NCBI RefSeq assembly: GCF_002741985.1
Contig: NZ_APHW01000002.1
Coordinates: forward strand, 124,001 to 188,000
Length of the DNA stretch: 64,000 bases
Source of the DNA: Vibrio rotiferianus CAIM 577 = LMG 21460
Lineage (GTDB): Bacteria; Pseudomonadota; Gammaproteobacteria; Enterobacterales; Vibrionaceae
Direction of reading: 5' to 3'
Below the pieces are notes generated by a model. That model made no database searches. It had not been told where the DNA came from and saw only the letters and a list, made by a program, of their open reading frames with translations. Position 1 is the first letter of the stretch, and every line of letters begins with the position of its first letter. Positions 42,676-53,169 of the stretch are shown here, piece by piece. Position numbers and translations under genes: made by a program.

Positions 42676-43725
42676 ATGAAAATACTTTATGGTGTTCAAG
42701 GGACGGGAAATGGTCATATCGCACGTGCAAGAGCCATGAGTGAAGCATTTAAGGTTCACGATGTGCAGGTTGATTTTTTGTTTTCTGGCCGCGCTCCAGA
42801 GAAGTACTTTTCGATGGAGTCATTTGGAGATTATCAAACTCGCAGAGGCTTTTCTTTTATTACTGAAAAGGGGTCAGTTAATTACGTTAAAACGGCATTG
42901 AACTCCAACTTTATTCAGTTTCTCAAAGAGGTGAATCAGCTTGATTTATCGCCCTATGATTTGGTTATCAATGACTTTGAACCTGTTTCGGCATGGGCGG
43001 CACGCAAGCAAAATACACCTTGCATTGGCATTAGCCATCAGAATGCATTCCGCTACCCAGTACCTTCCAAGGGCGCTAACTGGCTTGATAAGTCGATGAT
43101 TAAGCATTTTGCTCCATCACAGTATCTGCTTGGATTACATTGGTATCATTTTGAGCAGCCCATCTTGCCGCCTATCGTTCATACGCTTGACTATACAGCT
43201 GATAATCAAGATTTTGTTTTAGTGTACTTGCCATTTGAGTCAATAGAAGACATTTGCGATTTGTTATTCCACTTCAATCAACAAGCGTTCATCTGTTATC
43301 ACCCTGATGTAATTGAAAGTGAACGTATTGAGAATGTTGAATTGAGGTCGCTGAGTCACACTCACTTTCAACATCACCTCCAAAGCTGTATTGGAGTGAT
43401 TGCGAATGGTGGTTTTGAGTTGCCATCAGAGGCGCTCTCTTTAGGAAAGAAGCTATTACTCAAACCTTTATCCGGGCAGTTCGAGCAACAAAGCAATGTT
43501 GCAACATTGGAAGCGTTAGGCCTGGCATATTCTATGGACGCTCTAGATGTTGGGACGGTGAGGCAATGGCTATGTGAGGAACAAGCTGAAAGTATTCATT
43601 ATCCGGATGTAGCGAGTGCGATTGCCGAATGGGTTGTTCAGGGCGTATGGGACTCACCTGAATCTCTTGCAAAACAGTTGTGGGATAAAGTGGATTTCCC
43701 CAGTTATGCAGAAGTGTCTCTATAG
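42676..43725 (+). CDS. Glycosyltransferase of the MJ1255/VC2487 type
   Basis: Protein of 349 residues whose N-terminus (GVQGTGNGHIARARAMSEAF) and later GVIANGGFELPSEALSLGKKLL segment are typical of the GT-B glycosyltransferases related to MurG and to V. cholerae VC2487. No transmembrane helix is evident, so it acts in the cytoplasm or at the membrane face. AGGAGG precedes the ATG. Its tight coupling to a PAP2 phosphatase suggests that it sugars a lipid or lipid-linked carrier; the substrate is unknown. Confidence 0.85.
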   Translation: MKILYGVQGTGNGHIARARAMSEAFKVHDVQVDFLFSGRAPEKYFSMESFGDYQTRRGFSFITEKGSVNYVKTALNSNFIQFLKEVNQLDLSPYDLVINDFEPVSAWAARKQNTPCIGISHQNAFRYPVPSKGANWLDKSMIKHFAPSQYLLGLHWYHFEQPILPPIVHTLDYTADNQDFVLVYLPFESIEDICDLLFHFNQQAFICYHPDVIESERIENVELRSLSHTHFQHHLQSCIGVIANGGFELPSEALSLGKKLLLKPLSGQFEQQSNVATLEALGLAYSMDALDVGTVRQWLCEEQAESIHYPDVASAIAEWVVQGVWDSPESLAKQLWDKVDFPSYAEVSL

Positions 43726-43791
43726 CTATTTGATTAATACAATCAGTCAATATGACTTATCAGTGAGCGTTTGCCCGTGCGCTTCTAGACT

Positions 43792-44009
43792 TATACTCAA
43801 GTAACCTCGAGATGCTTGGTTTAGTGAGAATGATTTGGTTTGAAGGCGAGGCAATAATTTGAAGCTCGTTCTTTGATAACTAAGTCGCATCGCCAAACAA
43901 CTTGGAAAGAGCGAGCTATTCCGCTTCGTTGTTTTTCTTGCTTACTTTCACTAAACAGGGAAACAGTGACAACGCTTTGAATCCTGTATCTTGAAGTGAC
44001 TTGAGTATA
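43792..44009. mobile_element. MITE-like inverted-repeat element
   Basis: About 218 bp bounded by imperfect inverted ends: TATACTCAAGTAACCTCGAG at the left and the complement of TATACTCAAGTCACTTCAAG at the right. The inside has no ORF and contains further inverted segments (TTTAGTGAGA near the left, CACTAAACAG near the right). Terminal sequences of this type recur, as I recall, between genes in many Vibrio genomes. I see only this one copy in the window. Confidence 0.7.
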
Positions 44010-44570
44010 TATATTTACGCTTTCTATCATTCATCTTATTCAGCTGAAAAAGTGTCCCTTTTCTCCACCTTCTCTCAGTGGATGAGAATTACTCCTGCCT
44101 TGCATATATATCTAGGTTGAACAAATTGGTTATGATCTGGCTTAACTGTTGAGATTTGCATCGGAACCATAACCCCCAGTTTGTGAAAGTTTGTCGAATT
44201 AATAGCTGTCGTCAATTTGTATTCTTCGGCCATTCGATAGCCATAACTCTCCTCAATAGATTGCTTTACTTCCTCATTTTATCTTTTTTATGGTTTTTTA
44301 TGTTTTTATCAACTGATTGATTTTTAATGAATAAATAATAAAAAGGCTAAAATATAGTGATTAAATATCAATCTAGTTGATAAACCATGATTGATTAGTT
44401 GATAGTACGGGTCGAGCCGGAATTATCCGGACGATAAATATAATAATAACTCGGTTTTCTATTCGTTAAATATGTGAGAACTCAATGAGTGCCAGTGGTG
44501 CGTAAACTTGAGTCCATATTTAATAAGAATTCACTGAACCAAATTGACGATTACACAAGAGGCGCACTCA
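44010..44570 (+). promoter_or_regulatory. AT-rich control region of leuO
   Basis: 561 bp without a gene, very AT-rich. Three sites share the half-site TTGAT: ATCAACTGATTGAT (44308-44321), ATCAATCTAGTTGAT (44367-44381) and TTGATTAGTTGAT (44391-44403). The GC palindrome CCGGAATTATCCGG follows at 44417-44430. LysR regulators bind such interrupted palindromes, so LeuO autoregulation or H-NS antagonism is plausible; this is inference. Confidence 0.55.
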
Positions 44571-45530
44571 ATGTTAGACAAAAAAGACGCGATGAGCGCA
44601 ATTGCAAGCTACCGTATGGAAAGTACCCTACGTGGGGTAGATTTGAACCTATTAACGGTTTTTGATGCAGTGATGCAAGAACAGAATATTACCCGCGCAG
44701 CGCATAACCTAGGTATGTCACAGCCAGCGGTTAGTAATGCCGTTGCACGTCTAAAAGTGATGTTCAACGATGAGCTATTTATGCGTCAGGGCCGTGGTAT
44801 TCAGCCAACACAACGCGCTCGCCAACTGTTTGGCCCAATCCGCCAAGCACTACAGCTTATTCGTAACGAATTACCAAGCTCAGTATTCCAACCAGAGTCT
44901 TCGACTCGTCTATTTAAACTGGCGATTTGCAGCCCGTGTGATATGCGATTCGCACCTAAAATTATGGCTAGCATTAATGAGCAGGCACCGAGTGTGCAAC
45001 TTCATTTGGATGCAGAGTTCGACCGTCTTCTATCTGAGCGTATGCGCTACCAAGAAATCGACTTTGTAATTGACTATGCGCGCTTCGATGATCAGGGCTT
45101 CTCAAGTACTGAGATCTTCAAAGATGAGTTGGTTGTGATCGCTTCTAAGACTCACCCTCGTATCCAAGGCGGTGTTTCTGCAGAGCTACTGATCAACGAG
45201 AAACACGCAAAACTATCACGCGTACACGGTCAACGTAGCTTCTCTGAGCAAGCATACCGTGAGCTTGATTGCCAAGCAGCATACGAAGGTTCAAGCCTAA
45301 GCAACCTACTATACGTAGTGAGCCAATCTGAGCTTGTGACTATCGCACCACGTTGGATGGCTGAGAACGCAGTAAACAGCGATCAACTACAAATCCTAGA
45401 TTTCCCATTTGAAAACAAAGAAATCAGCGGTTATCTAAGCTGGCATGAATCAAGTGAGAAAGATAAAGGTCACATTTGGCTACGTGATCAACTTATGATC
45501 ACTTGTGGTGAAGTGGTAGCGCTTAAATAA
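44571..45530 (+). CDS. leuO: LysR-type regulator LeuO
   Basis: Global regulator that opposes H-NS silencing and in Vibrio takes part in acid, bile and virulence-gene control. The 319-residue protein has an N-terminal helix-turn-helix (NLLTVFDAVMQEQNITRAA, MSQPAVSNAVARLK) and a LysR effector-binding domain. The start at 44571 (MLDKKDAMSA) has AGAGG eight bases upstream; the frame is open nine codons earlier. Its place between leuABCD and ilvIH matches other Vibrionaceae. Confidence 0.93.
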   Translation: MLDKKDAMSAIASYRMESTLRGVDLNLLTVFDAVMQEQNITRAAHNLGMSQPAVSNAVARLKVMFNDELFMRQGRGIQPTQRARQLFGPIRQALQLIRNELPSSVFQPESSTRLFKLAICSPCDMRFAPKIMASINEQAPSVQLHLDAEFDRLLSERMRYQEIDFVIDYARFDDQGFSSTEIFKDELVVIASKTHPRIQGGVSAELLINEKHAKLSRVHGQRSFSEQAYRELDCQAAYEGSSLSNLLYVVSQSELVTIAPRWMAENAVNSDQLQILDFPFENKEISGYLSWHESSEKDKGHIWLRDQLMITCGEVVALK

Positions 45531-45597
45531 GCTGAATTTTTAGCCTGACTAACTGGTCAGACTGGATTTGTAATCATCAATTTTTACAATTCCTTGG

Positions 45598-45628
45598 CCC
45601 CGAGAGAACTTAGTCTCTCGGGGTCTTT
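45598..45628 (+). terminator. leuO terminator
   Basis: CCCCGAGAGA / TCTCTCGGGG stem, six-base loop, then a T-rich tail. Confidence 0.93.
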
Positions 45629-45829
45629 TTATTTCTACCAATTAATAGCTGAAACAGCGACTTAACTTGATTAAACCTTCAGCAGTTAAAGGCATGCTAA
45701 GCTCTCATTAGTGATAGTGCTCTCTTAATAATGATAAGTTTGATAATGGTCAGTTGCGTTTTTAGGCGTCGAGGTTACACTTGTTCGCTCAAATAGCTTA
45801 CGCCTGTAAGCCAAAAGGTAATGTAGAGA

Positions 45830-47638
45830 ATGGCCAAGTTAGATTTTCATATCGTTAAACGTATTCGTGAACAAATTGCGAAAGGTGGTACCCGTGTTGC
45901 ACTCAAACATAAAGTGGGTGATGCGTGGCAGGGTATAACTTGGGAACAGTTTGGGCAGCAAGTAGATGCTTTGTCACTTGCTCTTTTGGCTCAAGGATTG
46001 GGCGTTCAAGATAAGATCGGTATCTTCTCAAACAACATGCCACAATGGACCATCGCTGATTTCGCAGCGTTGCAATTACGTGGTGTGACTGTTCCTATCT
46101 ACCCAACCAATACCGCTGCACAATCGGCTTACATTATTGATAACGCTGATGTAAAAGTGCTGTTTGTTGGTGAGCAGCCGCAGTTTGATGCTGCCGTCAG
46201 TATTTTCGATGAATGTAAGCAGCTTGAGCTAGTCGTAGCGATGTCTGACGATATTGAGTTGGGTGAGCATGCATTTGCCATGACTTGGCGAGACTTCGTT
46301 GCAAAAGGTGACAATTGTCATCAACCAGAACTTAATGCTCGTTTAGAGCAGGCGCAAGAAGCAGACTTGCTGACGCTGATCTATACCTCGGGTACAACGG
46401 GGCAGCCAAAGGGTGTGATGTTGGATTACGCTAACATCTCAGCTCAGCTTGAAGGCCATGATGAGCGTTTGAGTTTGACTGAAGATGACGTATCGCTGTG
46501 CTTCTTGCCACTATCACACGTATTTGAGCGTGCGTGGACATTTTACGTACTCTATAAAGGCGGTACTAACTGCTACCTACAAGACACCATGCAAGTGCGA
46601 GATGCGCTGAGCGAAGTGCGTCCGACGGTAATGAGTGCCGTTCCTCGCTTCTATGAGAAGATTTTCTCTGCGATCCATGAAAAAGTGTCGCGTGCTCCAT
46701 TCCACCGTAAGATTATGTTTACTTGGGCAGTGAATATGGGCGCGAAGATGGCTGCTTGTCATCAAGAGAAGCGCAAGCCATCACTCATGCTGCGTAAGTC
46801 ATACGCTTTAGCTGACAAGTTGGTTCTAAGTAAGCTACGTGCATTGTTGGGTGGACGTATTAACTTCATGCCTTGTGGTGGTGCAAAGCTTGATGAAACC
46901 ATTGGTCGCTTCTTCCATGCAATCGGTATTAACGTAAAACTTGGTTATGGTATGACTGAGACCACTGCAACGGTTTCATGTTGGGATGACCAGTGTTTTG
47001 ACCCAAGCTCTATCGGTATGGCAATGCCGGGTGCGCAAGTTAAGATCGGTGAAAATAACGAGATCTTAGTGCGTGGTCCTATGGTGATGCGCGGTTACTA
47101 CAAAATGCCGGAAGAAACCGAAAAAACGTTTGATGAGCACGGTTTCTTAAAAACAGGTGACGCGGGTTACATTGATGAAAATGGTAACTTGTTCATTACT
47201 GACCGTATCAAAGAGTTGATGAAGACCTCCAACGGCAAATACATTGCTCCGCAAGTTGTAGAAGGCGCAATCGGTAAAGATCACTTTATCGAACAAATTG
47301 CTGTGATTGCTGACACTCGTAAGTTTGTATCTGCCCTGATTGTTCCTTGTTATGACTCATTAGAAGAGTACGCAAAAGAACTGAATATCGCTTACCACGA
47401 TCGTGTTGAACTTATTAAGCATCACCAGATTGTTGAGATGCTTGAGAAGCGAGTGAATGACCTACAAAAAGAACTGGCAAAATTTGAACAAGTTAAGAAA
47501 TTCAAATTGTTACCAAAAGCGTTCTCGATGGATGATGGTGAGTTGACCCCAACACAAAAACTTCGTCGTAAAGTCATTAATGACAAATACCAAGATGAAA
47601 TTGAAGAAATGTACAAAGAAAAGTCAGATAAAAAGTAA
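45830..47638 (+). CDS. AMP-dependent long-chain acyl-CoA synthetase
   Basis: Activates fatty acids to acyl-CoA through an acyl-adenylate. The 602-residue protein has the P-loop [11 protein letters not shown] (185-195), GYGMTETTA, and the [12 protein letters not shown] and [17 protein letters not shown] blocks of the long-chain (FadD15-like) group. It is distinct from the classic FadD. Preceded by a 299 bp gap after leuO and followed by its own terminator. The precise chain length preference is not readable. Confidence 0.9.
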   Translation: MAKLDFHIVKRIREQIAKGGTRVALKHKVGDAWQGITWEQFGQQVDALSLALLAQGLGVQDKIGIFSNNMPQWTIADFAALQLRGVTVPIYPTNTAAQSAYIIDNADVKVLFVGEQPQFDAAVSIFDECKQLELVVAMSDDIELGEHAFAMTWRDFVAKGDNCHQPELNARLEQAQEADLLTLIYTSGTTGQPKGVMLDYANISAQLEGHDERLSLTEDDVSLCFLPLSHVFERAWTFYVLYKGGTNCYLQDTMQVRDALSEVRPTVMSAVPRFYEKIFSAIHEKVSRAPFHRKIMFTWAVNMGAKMAACHQEKRKPSLMLRKSYALADKLVLSKLRALLGGRINFMPCGGAKLDETIGRFFHAIGINVKLGYGMTETTATVSCWDDQCFDPSSIGMAMPGAQVKIGENNEILVRGPMVMRGYYKMPEETEKTFDEHGFLKTGDAGYIDENGNLFITDRIKELMKTSNGKYIAPQVVEGAIGKDHFIEQIAVIADTRKFVSALIVPCYDSLEEYAKELNIAYHDRVELIKHHQIVEMLEKRVNDLQKELAKFEQVKKFKLLPKAFSMDDGELTPTQKLRRKVINDKYQDEIEEMYKEKSDKK

Positions 47639-47673
47639 CTTAAGCTGACTTAGATTTCAGATTGATGAAAAAC

Positions 47674-47711
47674 TCCCCAGTTGCCTAGTATTGTGCTGCT
47701 GGGGATTTTTT
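47674..47711 (+). terminator. Terminator of acyl-CoA synthetase gene
   Basis: TCCCCAG / CTGGGGA stem with an 18-base loop, followed by six T. Confidence 0.75.
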
Positions 47712-48086
47712 ATGACCGCTTTTCACACTTCTTTCCTCTCAGTAAAGAGAAAAAAACACTCTACGCCGCTATTTTGAGTGAAATTATTCACTTTATTTTT
47801 GGCTTGTTTGTTCTATTGGTTCTGATTTGGCCGTTCTTGGTAGCGTCTAACCCTGTCTTTGTTCTGATTTGTAGCATCTTGTTTAAAATTTGATTCAACT
47901 CTCATTAGACCCGTTGATAATAAAACGTTACATTTGTTGTGTTACCTTGCGTTTTGTTATGACAGGCGCAAGACATAGCTGAAAAAGTGGAAGTATTTCT
48001 ATTAGGCTACGAATAAGACCTAGACTATGTAAAACCAGACCAAACCGTTGGCCTTACGGAGAGGAATACTGGTAAGGAGAGCAATT
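47712..48086 (+). other. Upstream region of ilvIH
   Basis: 375 bp with no convincing gene. A hydrophobic reading frame through 47893 has no usable start apart from a TTG inside the terminator. There is no branched-chain leader peptide here; E. coli ilvIH is likewise not attenuated but controlled by Lrp. No Lrp site can be assigned by eye. Confidence 0.45.
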
Positions 48087-49811
48087 ATGACAGCAATGTT
48101 GTCAGGCGCAGAGATGGTTGTGCAATCTCTGATTGAAGAGAGCGTAGAACAAATCTTTGGTTACCCAGGTGGTTCCGTATTAGATATCTACGATGCGCTG
48201 CACGCCAAAACAGACCAAATCAAACACGTATTAGTACGACACGAGCAAGCAGCTACCCATATGGCAGATGGCTATGCACGAGCAACGGGCAAGCCTGGTG
48301 TAGTACTGGTATGTTCAGGTCCAGGCGCGACCAATACCATCACCGGTATTGCAACCGCGTATATGGACTCCATTCCAATGATCGTTATCTCTGGTAACGT
48401 ACCGAACAACCTGATCGGTAATGATGCCTTCCAAGAGTGTGACATCGTGGGTGTTTCTCGTCCAGTCGTTAAACACAGCTTCCTAGTGAAAAAAGCGGAA
48501 GATATTCCTGAGACGATCAAAAAGGCGTTTTACATCTCGACAACTGGTCGTCCTGGCCCAGTTGTGATTGATTTGCCAAAAGACATTTTGAATCCGCAAA
48601 TCAAGCTCCCTTACGAGTATCCTGAAAGCATCTCGATGCGCTCTTATAAGCCAACGACATCTGGCCATAAAGGTCAGATCAAGAAAGCGCTGAAATCGTT
48701 GGTTGAAGCGAAGAAGCCGGTATTGTATATCGGTGGTGGTGCGGTGATTTCTGGCGCTTCTGAATATATCCAAGAGTTGTCAGAGCAACTGAACTTACCA
48801 GTAGTGAGTACATTGATGGGGTTAGGTGCTTTCCCTGGTACGCACAAGAACTCATTGGGTATGCTAGGCATGCATGGTACATATGAAGCCAATATGGCAA
48901 TGCATGAAGCGGATCTGATCTTTGGTATTGGTGTGCGTTTTGATGATCGTACCACCAACAACTTAGAAAAGTACTGTCCTAACGCGAAAGTGATGCATAT
49001 CGATATCGATCCTTCTTCTATCTCGAAAAACGTAAAAGTGGATCTGCCGATCGTAGGTTCTGCCGACAAGGTTTTAGCAACCATGGTGGGCTTACTAAAC
49101 GAGCAGGGTAGCAGCAGCGATCAGGATGCAATCACTAACTGGTGGGAAGAGATCCAAGTTTGGCGCAACCGTAATTGCTTAGCTTACGAAACATCTTCTG
49201 AACGTATTAAGCCTCAACAAGTGATTGAGACGCTACATAAGCTAACCAATGGTGATGCTTATGTTGCATCGGATGTGGGGCAGCACCAGATGTTTGCTGC
49301 GCTTTACTACCCATTTAATAAGCCACGCCGTTGGATTAATTCAGGTGGTCTTGGCACGATGGGCTTCGGCCTACCTGCTGGTATGGGCGTGAAATTCGCA
49401 ATGCCAGAAGAAGAAGTGGTCGTGGTCACTGGTGATGGCAGTATTCAGATGAACATTCAGGAATTGTCGACGGCAATGCAATACGACATCCCTGTGAAGA
49501 TCATCAACCTGAACAACCGATTCTTAGGCATGGTAAAACAGTGGCAAGACATTATTTACCAAGGTCGTCACTCCAATTCATACATGAGTTCTGTTCCTGA
49601 TTTTGCAGCGATTGCAGAAGCTTATGGTCACGTCGGTATTCGTATCGAAACGCCAGATCAGCTTGAAGCGGGTCTACAAAAAGCGTTAGATATGAAAGAT
49701 CGTTTGGTGTTTGTTGACATCAATGTAGATGAAACCGAACACGTTTACCCAATGCAGATCAAAGGCGAGGGTATGGACAAGATGTGGCTAAGCAAAACGG
49801 AGCGTACTTAA
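48087..49811 (+). CDS. ilvI: Acetolactate synthase III large subunit
   Basis: Thiamine-diphosphate enzyme making acetolactate or acetohydroxybutyrate for valine, leucine and isoleucine. The 574-residue protein begins [12 protein letters not shown], has the catalytic glutamate region [19 protein letters not shown], and the TPP-binding [24 protein letters not shown] is six bases before the ATG. It is followed one base later by ilvH. Confidence 0.97.
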   Translation: MTAMLSGAEMVVQSLIEESVEQIFGYPGGSVLDIYDALHAKTDQIKHVLVRHEQAATHMADGYARATGKPGVVLVCSGPGATNTITGIATAYMDSIPMIVISGNVPNNLIGNDAFQECDIVGVSRPVVKHSFLVKKAEDIPETIKKAFYISTTGRPGPVVIDLPKDILNPQIKLPYEYPESISMRSYKPTTSGHKGQIKKALKSLVEAKKPVLYIGGGAVISGASEYIQELSEQLNLPVVSTLMGLGAFPGTHKNSLGMLGMHGTYEANMAMHEADLIFGIGVRFDDRTTNNLEKYCPNAKVMHIDIDPSSISKNVKVDLPIVGSADKVLATMVGLLNEQGSSSDQDAITNWWEEIQVWRNRNCLAYETSSERIKPQQVIETLHKLTNGDAYVASDVGQHQMFAALYYPFNKPRRWINSGGLGTMGFGLPAGMGVKFAMPEEEVVVVTGDGSIQMNIQELSTAMQYDIPVKIINLNNRFLGMVKQWQDIIYQGRHSNSYMSSVPDFAAIAEAYGHVGIRIETPDQLEAGLQKALDMKDRLVFVDINVDETEHVYPMQIKGEGMDKMWLSKTERT

Positions 49812-49812
49812 T

Positions 49813-50307
49813 ATGAGACACATTATTTCTTTACTAATGGAAAACCAACCTGGTGCTTTGTCTCGTGTTGTTGGTTTGTTTTCTCAGCGTGGTTACAACA
49901 TTGAGTCTTTGAACGTATCACCAACCGATGACGAAACACTGTCGCGTTTAAACATTACGACTACATCCGATGAAATGCAGCTTGAGCAAATTCAAAAGCA
50001 GCTTCATAAGCTGATCGATGTGCTCAAAGTTCAAGAAGTGACAGAGTTTGAGCATATCGAGCGTGAACTGATGATGGTGAAGGTGAAAGCAAGCGGTTTT
50101 GCTCGTGCTGAAGTCAAGCGCACCGCTGATATCTTCCGTGGTCAAATCGTCGATGTCACCGCTTCTCAGTATACGGTTCAGTTAGCGGGGACCAGTGAGA
50201 AATTGGATGCTTTTATCCAAGCGATTTCAGAAGTTACCGAAGTGGTGGAAGTTGCGCGAAGTGGTGTTGTGGGTATTGCTCGTGGAGAGCGTTGCCTCAA
50301 ACCGTGA
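49813..50307 (+). CDS. ilvH: Acetolactate synthase III regulatory subunit
   Basis: Valine-responsive small subunit. The 164-residue protein has an N-terminal ACT domain (MENQPGALSRVVGLFSQRGYNI read as MENQPGALSRVVG and LFSQRGYNIESL) and a C-terminal domain ending GVVGIARGER. Length matches E. coli IlvH (163). Overlap-like spacing with ilvI shows an operon. Confidence 0.97.
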   Translation: MRHIISLLMENQPGALSRVVGLFSQRGYNIESLNVSPTDDETLSRLNITTTSDEMQLEQIQKQLHKLIDVLKVQEVTEFEHIERELMMVKVKASGFARAEVKRTADIFRGQIVDVTASQYTVQLAGTSEKLDAFIQAISEVTEVVEVARSGVVGIARGERCLKP

Positions 50308-50327
50308 TGTAAATGGACACATTTTAG

Positions 50328-50356
50328 AAAAGCCATCGCTAGTCGATGGCTTTTTG
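50328..50356 (+). terminator. ilvIH terminator
   Basis: AAAAGCCATCG / CGATGGCTTTT stem with a five-base loop and T tail. Confidence 0.92.
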
Positions 50357-50419
50357 TTTAGAAATTAGTAAACAGTGATATAATTGCTGCTTTAGTAACC
50401 AGTAAGAGTAGTAGAACGC

Positions 50420-52300
50420 GTGAAAGTCAGGAAGTTGGTCAGTGCTTTGCTGGCAACGACGCTATTTTTTAGCGCGCTCATCTCAGTCTACTACTATCAG
50501 AAGTACCAAAATCTGCTGGCAAATAACATTGAAAATACGGCAAAAGAAGCCTTACATCAGCTAGCTTACTCTGAACGTGAGTATGAGAACGTTCTGGATC
50601 AAATATCTTCTATCAGTGATCTTCTCGGTCACAGCCAAAGCCTTTATGACTACTTACACCAGCCCAACCAAAAGAATCTTGCGATTTTGGAAGAGGTATG
50701 GAGCTCCGTTGCCGTTAACCAGAAGTGGTATCGTAAGATTCGTTTTCTAAGCCTTGAGGGGCAAGAGCGTGTACGTATCAATTATGACTTCAAAACAGGA
50801 CAAGTGACATCTGCGGACAAGTTGCGAGACCGTTCTGGTCGTCGTTACTTCCAATACGCAAAAAATTTAAAAGATGGGCAAATAGGCTCATGGGGTATTG
50901 AGCTAGAAGAAAATGATGGTGTGCCAATATACCCTTATAGTCCATCTGTCCGGATCATGATGCCCGTTGCTATGGATGGAATCCGTCAGGGATACCTTAT
51001 TCTCAATATCGATGTCCAGTATTTGTCATCTCGCCTAAACTACTCTCCAGTGAAGGATTTTAATATCGAGCTGCTTAATCAAGCGGGTTATTACGTCACT
51101 AGTCCGCATAGCGAAAAGCTGTATGGCGATATTATTCCAGACCGTTCGCGCTTTAACCTTGGGTTATTTTACCCGCAGATATGGCAACAAATGGGAACTG
51201 AGAAAATAGGTTATGAGTACATTGGTAAGCATTTGATTGTGTTCAACACAATAGAGTTTGTGCGCGGTGAGTATCTACACCTTGTTATTGATTTATCCCA
51301 AGAAAAATTATTACAGCGTGCGGAACGCGACATAGATGATTTGGTACAAGAGGCACTATTTGTTCTTAGCTTGATGCTCGTGTTTGCTTTGCCTATTACC
51401 GGCGTCGCGCTGCACTATCGTCGCTTTAGTATCGAATCTAAGCTCGCTCGTGCGGCATTGGATGGTATGACGGCTGTGATGATTACAGATACTTCTCATC
51501 GCATCATGATGATCAACCAAGAATTCGAGAATATGATGGGGTATTCCACCAAGAGGGTTGAAGGATGGAATGCTCAGAAGCTGCTCTTTTTACCAGAAGA
51601 TTTCGAATACATTCTGCAAATCTGGGGACTGCTTGGTAAGGAAAATATGTGGGAAGGAGAGGTGCGTTGTCGAACCAAGCTCAACCATGTGTTTACTGCA
51701 ATTATGCGTGTGCAAGCGATCAAAGCAAAATCAGGTAAGGTCCGCTATTACATTACTTCACTTGTTGATATCTCTGAACGTAAGCAGCTCGAAGATCAGT
51801 TGCGTAAATTGAGTGAAAAAGATGGTCTCACTGGCCTTTGGAACCGCCGTAAGTTTGAAGAGCAACTGACATATAATGCGAATATGTTAGAGCGATACCC
51901 AGAGACGCCGACATCTTGCTTAGCACTGGTCGACATCGATCATTTTAAACGTATAAACGATGAACGTGGGCATGACGAAGGCGACCGAGTCATTAAACTT
52001 GTTTCGAAAGTGCTTCTCCAAGGCGTACGAAATACCGATTTTGTCGCTCGGGTCGGTGGCGAAGAGTTCGCTGTCATTATGCCGCATACCAGCGCAAAAG
52101 AAGCTGAGATCGTATTGAATCGATTGAGAATTGCTGTCGATATACACGCAGAACTTAGTGTGACTATTAGTCTTGGTTATACGGATTTAACAGCGAACAG
52201 TACACGAAGCTACAAGTGTGCAGATATTGCGCTTTATGAGGCAAAAAGCAGCGGAAGAAACTGTGTCTCGTTTTGCTATAGTGGTGATGATATTGCGTAA
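50420..52300 (+). CDS. Membrane diguanylate cyclase with sensor and PAS domains
   Basis: Makes cyclic di-GMP from GTP. The 626-residue protein starts at a GTG, has a transmembrane helix at about 7-28, an extracytoplasmic sensor region to about 300, a second helix (about 310-330), a PAS domain (about 345-455) and a GGDEF domain. The catalytic motif is GGEEF (546-550), and the product-inhibition site RNTD (537-540) lies five residues before it, so the enzyme is predicted active and feedback-inhibited. No EAL domain. Its signal is unknown. Confidence 0.92.
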   Translation: MKVRKLVSALLATTLFFSALISVYYYQKYQNLLANNIENTAKEALHQLAYSEREYENVLDQISSISDLLGHSQSLYDYLHQPNQKNLAILEEVWSSVAVNQKWYRKIRFLSLEGQERVRINYDFKTGQVTSADKLRDRSGRRYFQYAKNLKDGQIGSWGIELEENDGVPIYPYSPSVRIMMPVAMDGIRQGYLILNIDVQYLSSRLNYSPVKDFNIELLNQAGYYVTSPHSEKLYGDIIPDRSRFNLGLFYPQIWQQMGTEKIGYEYIGKHLIVFNTIEFVRGEYLHLVIDLSQEKLLQRAERDIDDLVQEALFVLSLMLVFALPITGVALHYRRFSIESKLARAALDGMTAVMITDTSHRIMMINQEFENMMGYSTKRVEGWNAQKLLFLPEDFEYILQIWGLLGKENMWEGEVRCRTKLNHVFTAIMRVQAIKAKSGKVRYYITSLVDISERKQLEDQLRKLSEKDGLTGLWNRRKFEEQLTYNANMLERYPETPTSCLALVDIDHFKRINDERGHDEGDRVIKLVSKVLLQGVRNTDFVARVGGEEFAVIMPHTSAKEAEIVLNRLRIAVDIHAELSVTISLGYTDLTANSTRSYKCADIALYEAKSSGRNCVSFCYSGDDIA

Positions 52301-52302
52301 AA

Positions 52303-52324
52303 AAATCGGGCATGTGCCCGATTT
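52303..52324. terminator. Terminator between cyclase and GntR genes
   Basis: AAATCGGGCA / TGCCCGATTT stem with a two-base centre, between converging genes. Confidence 0.8.
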
Positions 52325-52351
52325 ATAGTCGTTGTTACTACGAAGTACGCG

Positions 52352-53017
52352 TTACGCCATCTCAAGTACAGATTCGATGCGCTGCATCGATTTTAGTAAA
52401 TGATCATCCAGTAATTGCATCGCTTCTTCGCTGTTTTTTGCTAACACGAGTTTCATGATCATCTCATGTTCATCGATATCAAATATTGCGCCGTTCTCTG
52501 AACTAAGAGTTTGCATAGCAAAGTAACGGTAACGTTTGATCTGGTGGATCAAATCACTGAAGAACTCAAACATGTTTTGTGAATCAGCACCTTCTAACAG
52601 CGATACGTGAAACTGATGATGTCGCTCTTCCCATTCTTGCCAACAAAAAGTGTCGTCAAAATTAACACGAGAAAGTTTATGGTAAGAGGTTAGTACATCT
52701 AGTTCCCAAGCTTCATCTCCAGCAAGAATCGCCTTTTTCAATAGTACTGAAGAGACGACACGCAGACTTTCATAAAGATCGTTGAGCTCTTTTTTGCATA
52801 CTGGAGCGACCCAACAACCTTTTTGTGGCTCAAGTTTGACGTATTTAGTCCAAGATAGTTGTACTAAGGCTTCTCGAATTGGTGATGCCCCAACGTTGTA
52901 TTTATTTTTTAGTTCGGCAACAACGAGCTTTTGACCTGGCTTTAATTCGCCTGTCAGGATGTCTTGGCGAATCATTTTCGAGACTTTATCAGTAAGAGTT
53001 GGGCTAGACACATGCAC
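52352..53017 (-). CDS. GntR/FCD-family transcriptional regulator
   Basis: Protein of 221 residues with a winged helix (VSKMIRQDILTGELKPGQKL, VGASPIREALVQL) and an all-helical C-terminal FCD effector domain (HHQFHVSLLEGADS, DEHEMIMKLVLAKN). The FCD domain usually binds a small organic acid with a metal ion. The ligand and targets are not suggested by the neighbours. GAGG precedes the ATG closely. Confidence 0.88.
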   Translation of the reverse strand: MHVSSPTLTDKVSKMIRQDILTGELKPGQKLVVAELKNKYNVGASPIREALVQLSWTKYVKLEPQKGCWVAPVCKKELNDLYESLRVVSSVLLKKAILAGDEAWELDVLTSYHKLSRVNFDDTFCWQEWEERHHQFHVSLLEGADSQNMFEFFSDLIHQIKRYRYFAMQTLSSENGAIFDIDEHEMIMKLVLAKNSEEAMQLLDDHLLKSMQRIESVLEMA

Positions 53018-53112
53018 CTCATAGATTTTTATCGTGACGACAATTAAACAGTACGTAGTTCTGTTGTGGTTGATAATATAGCGTACTGAATACTAGGGCA
53101 AGTGAAATATAT

Positions 53113-53138
53113 AAAAAAAGAGGGCCGAAGCCCTCTTT
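53113..53138 (-). terminator. pykF terminator
   Basis: AAAGAGGGC / GCCCTCTTT stem with CGAA loop; on the minus strand a T run follows. Confidence 0.9.
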
Positions 53139-53169
53139 TTTATTTAACTGATGATTGAATTCTTCAGTC

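Noticed and set aside
47681..47893. Hydrophobic 70-codon ORF downstream of the acyl-CoA synthetase
   Set aside because: Its only start is a TTG inside a terminator and it has no ribosome binding site.
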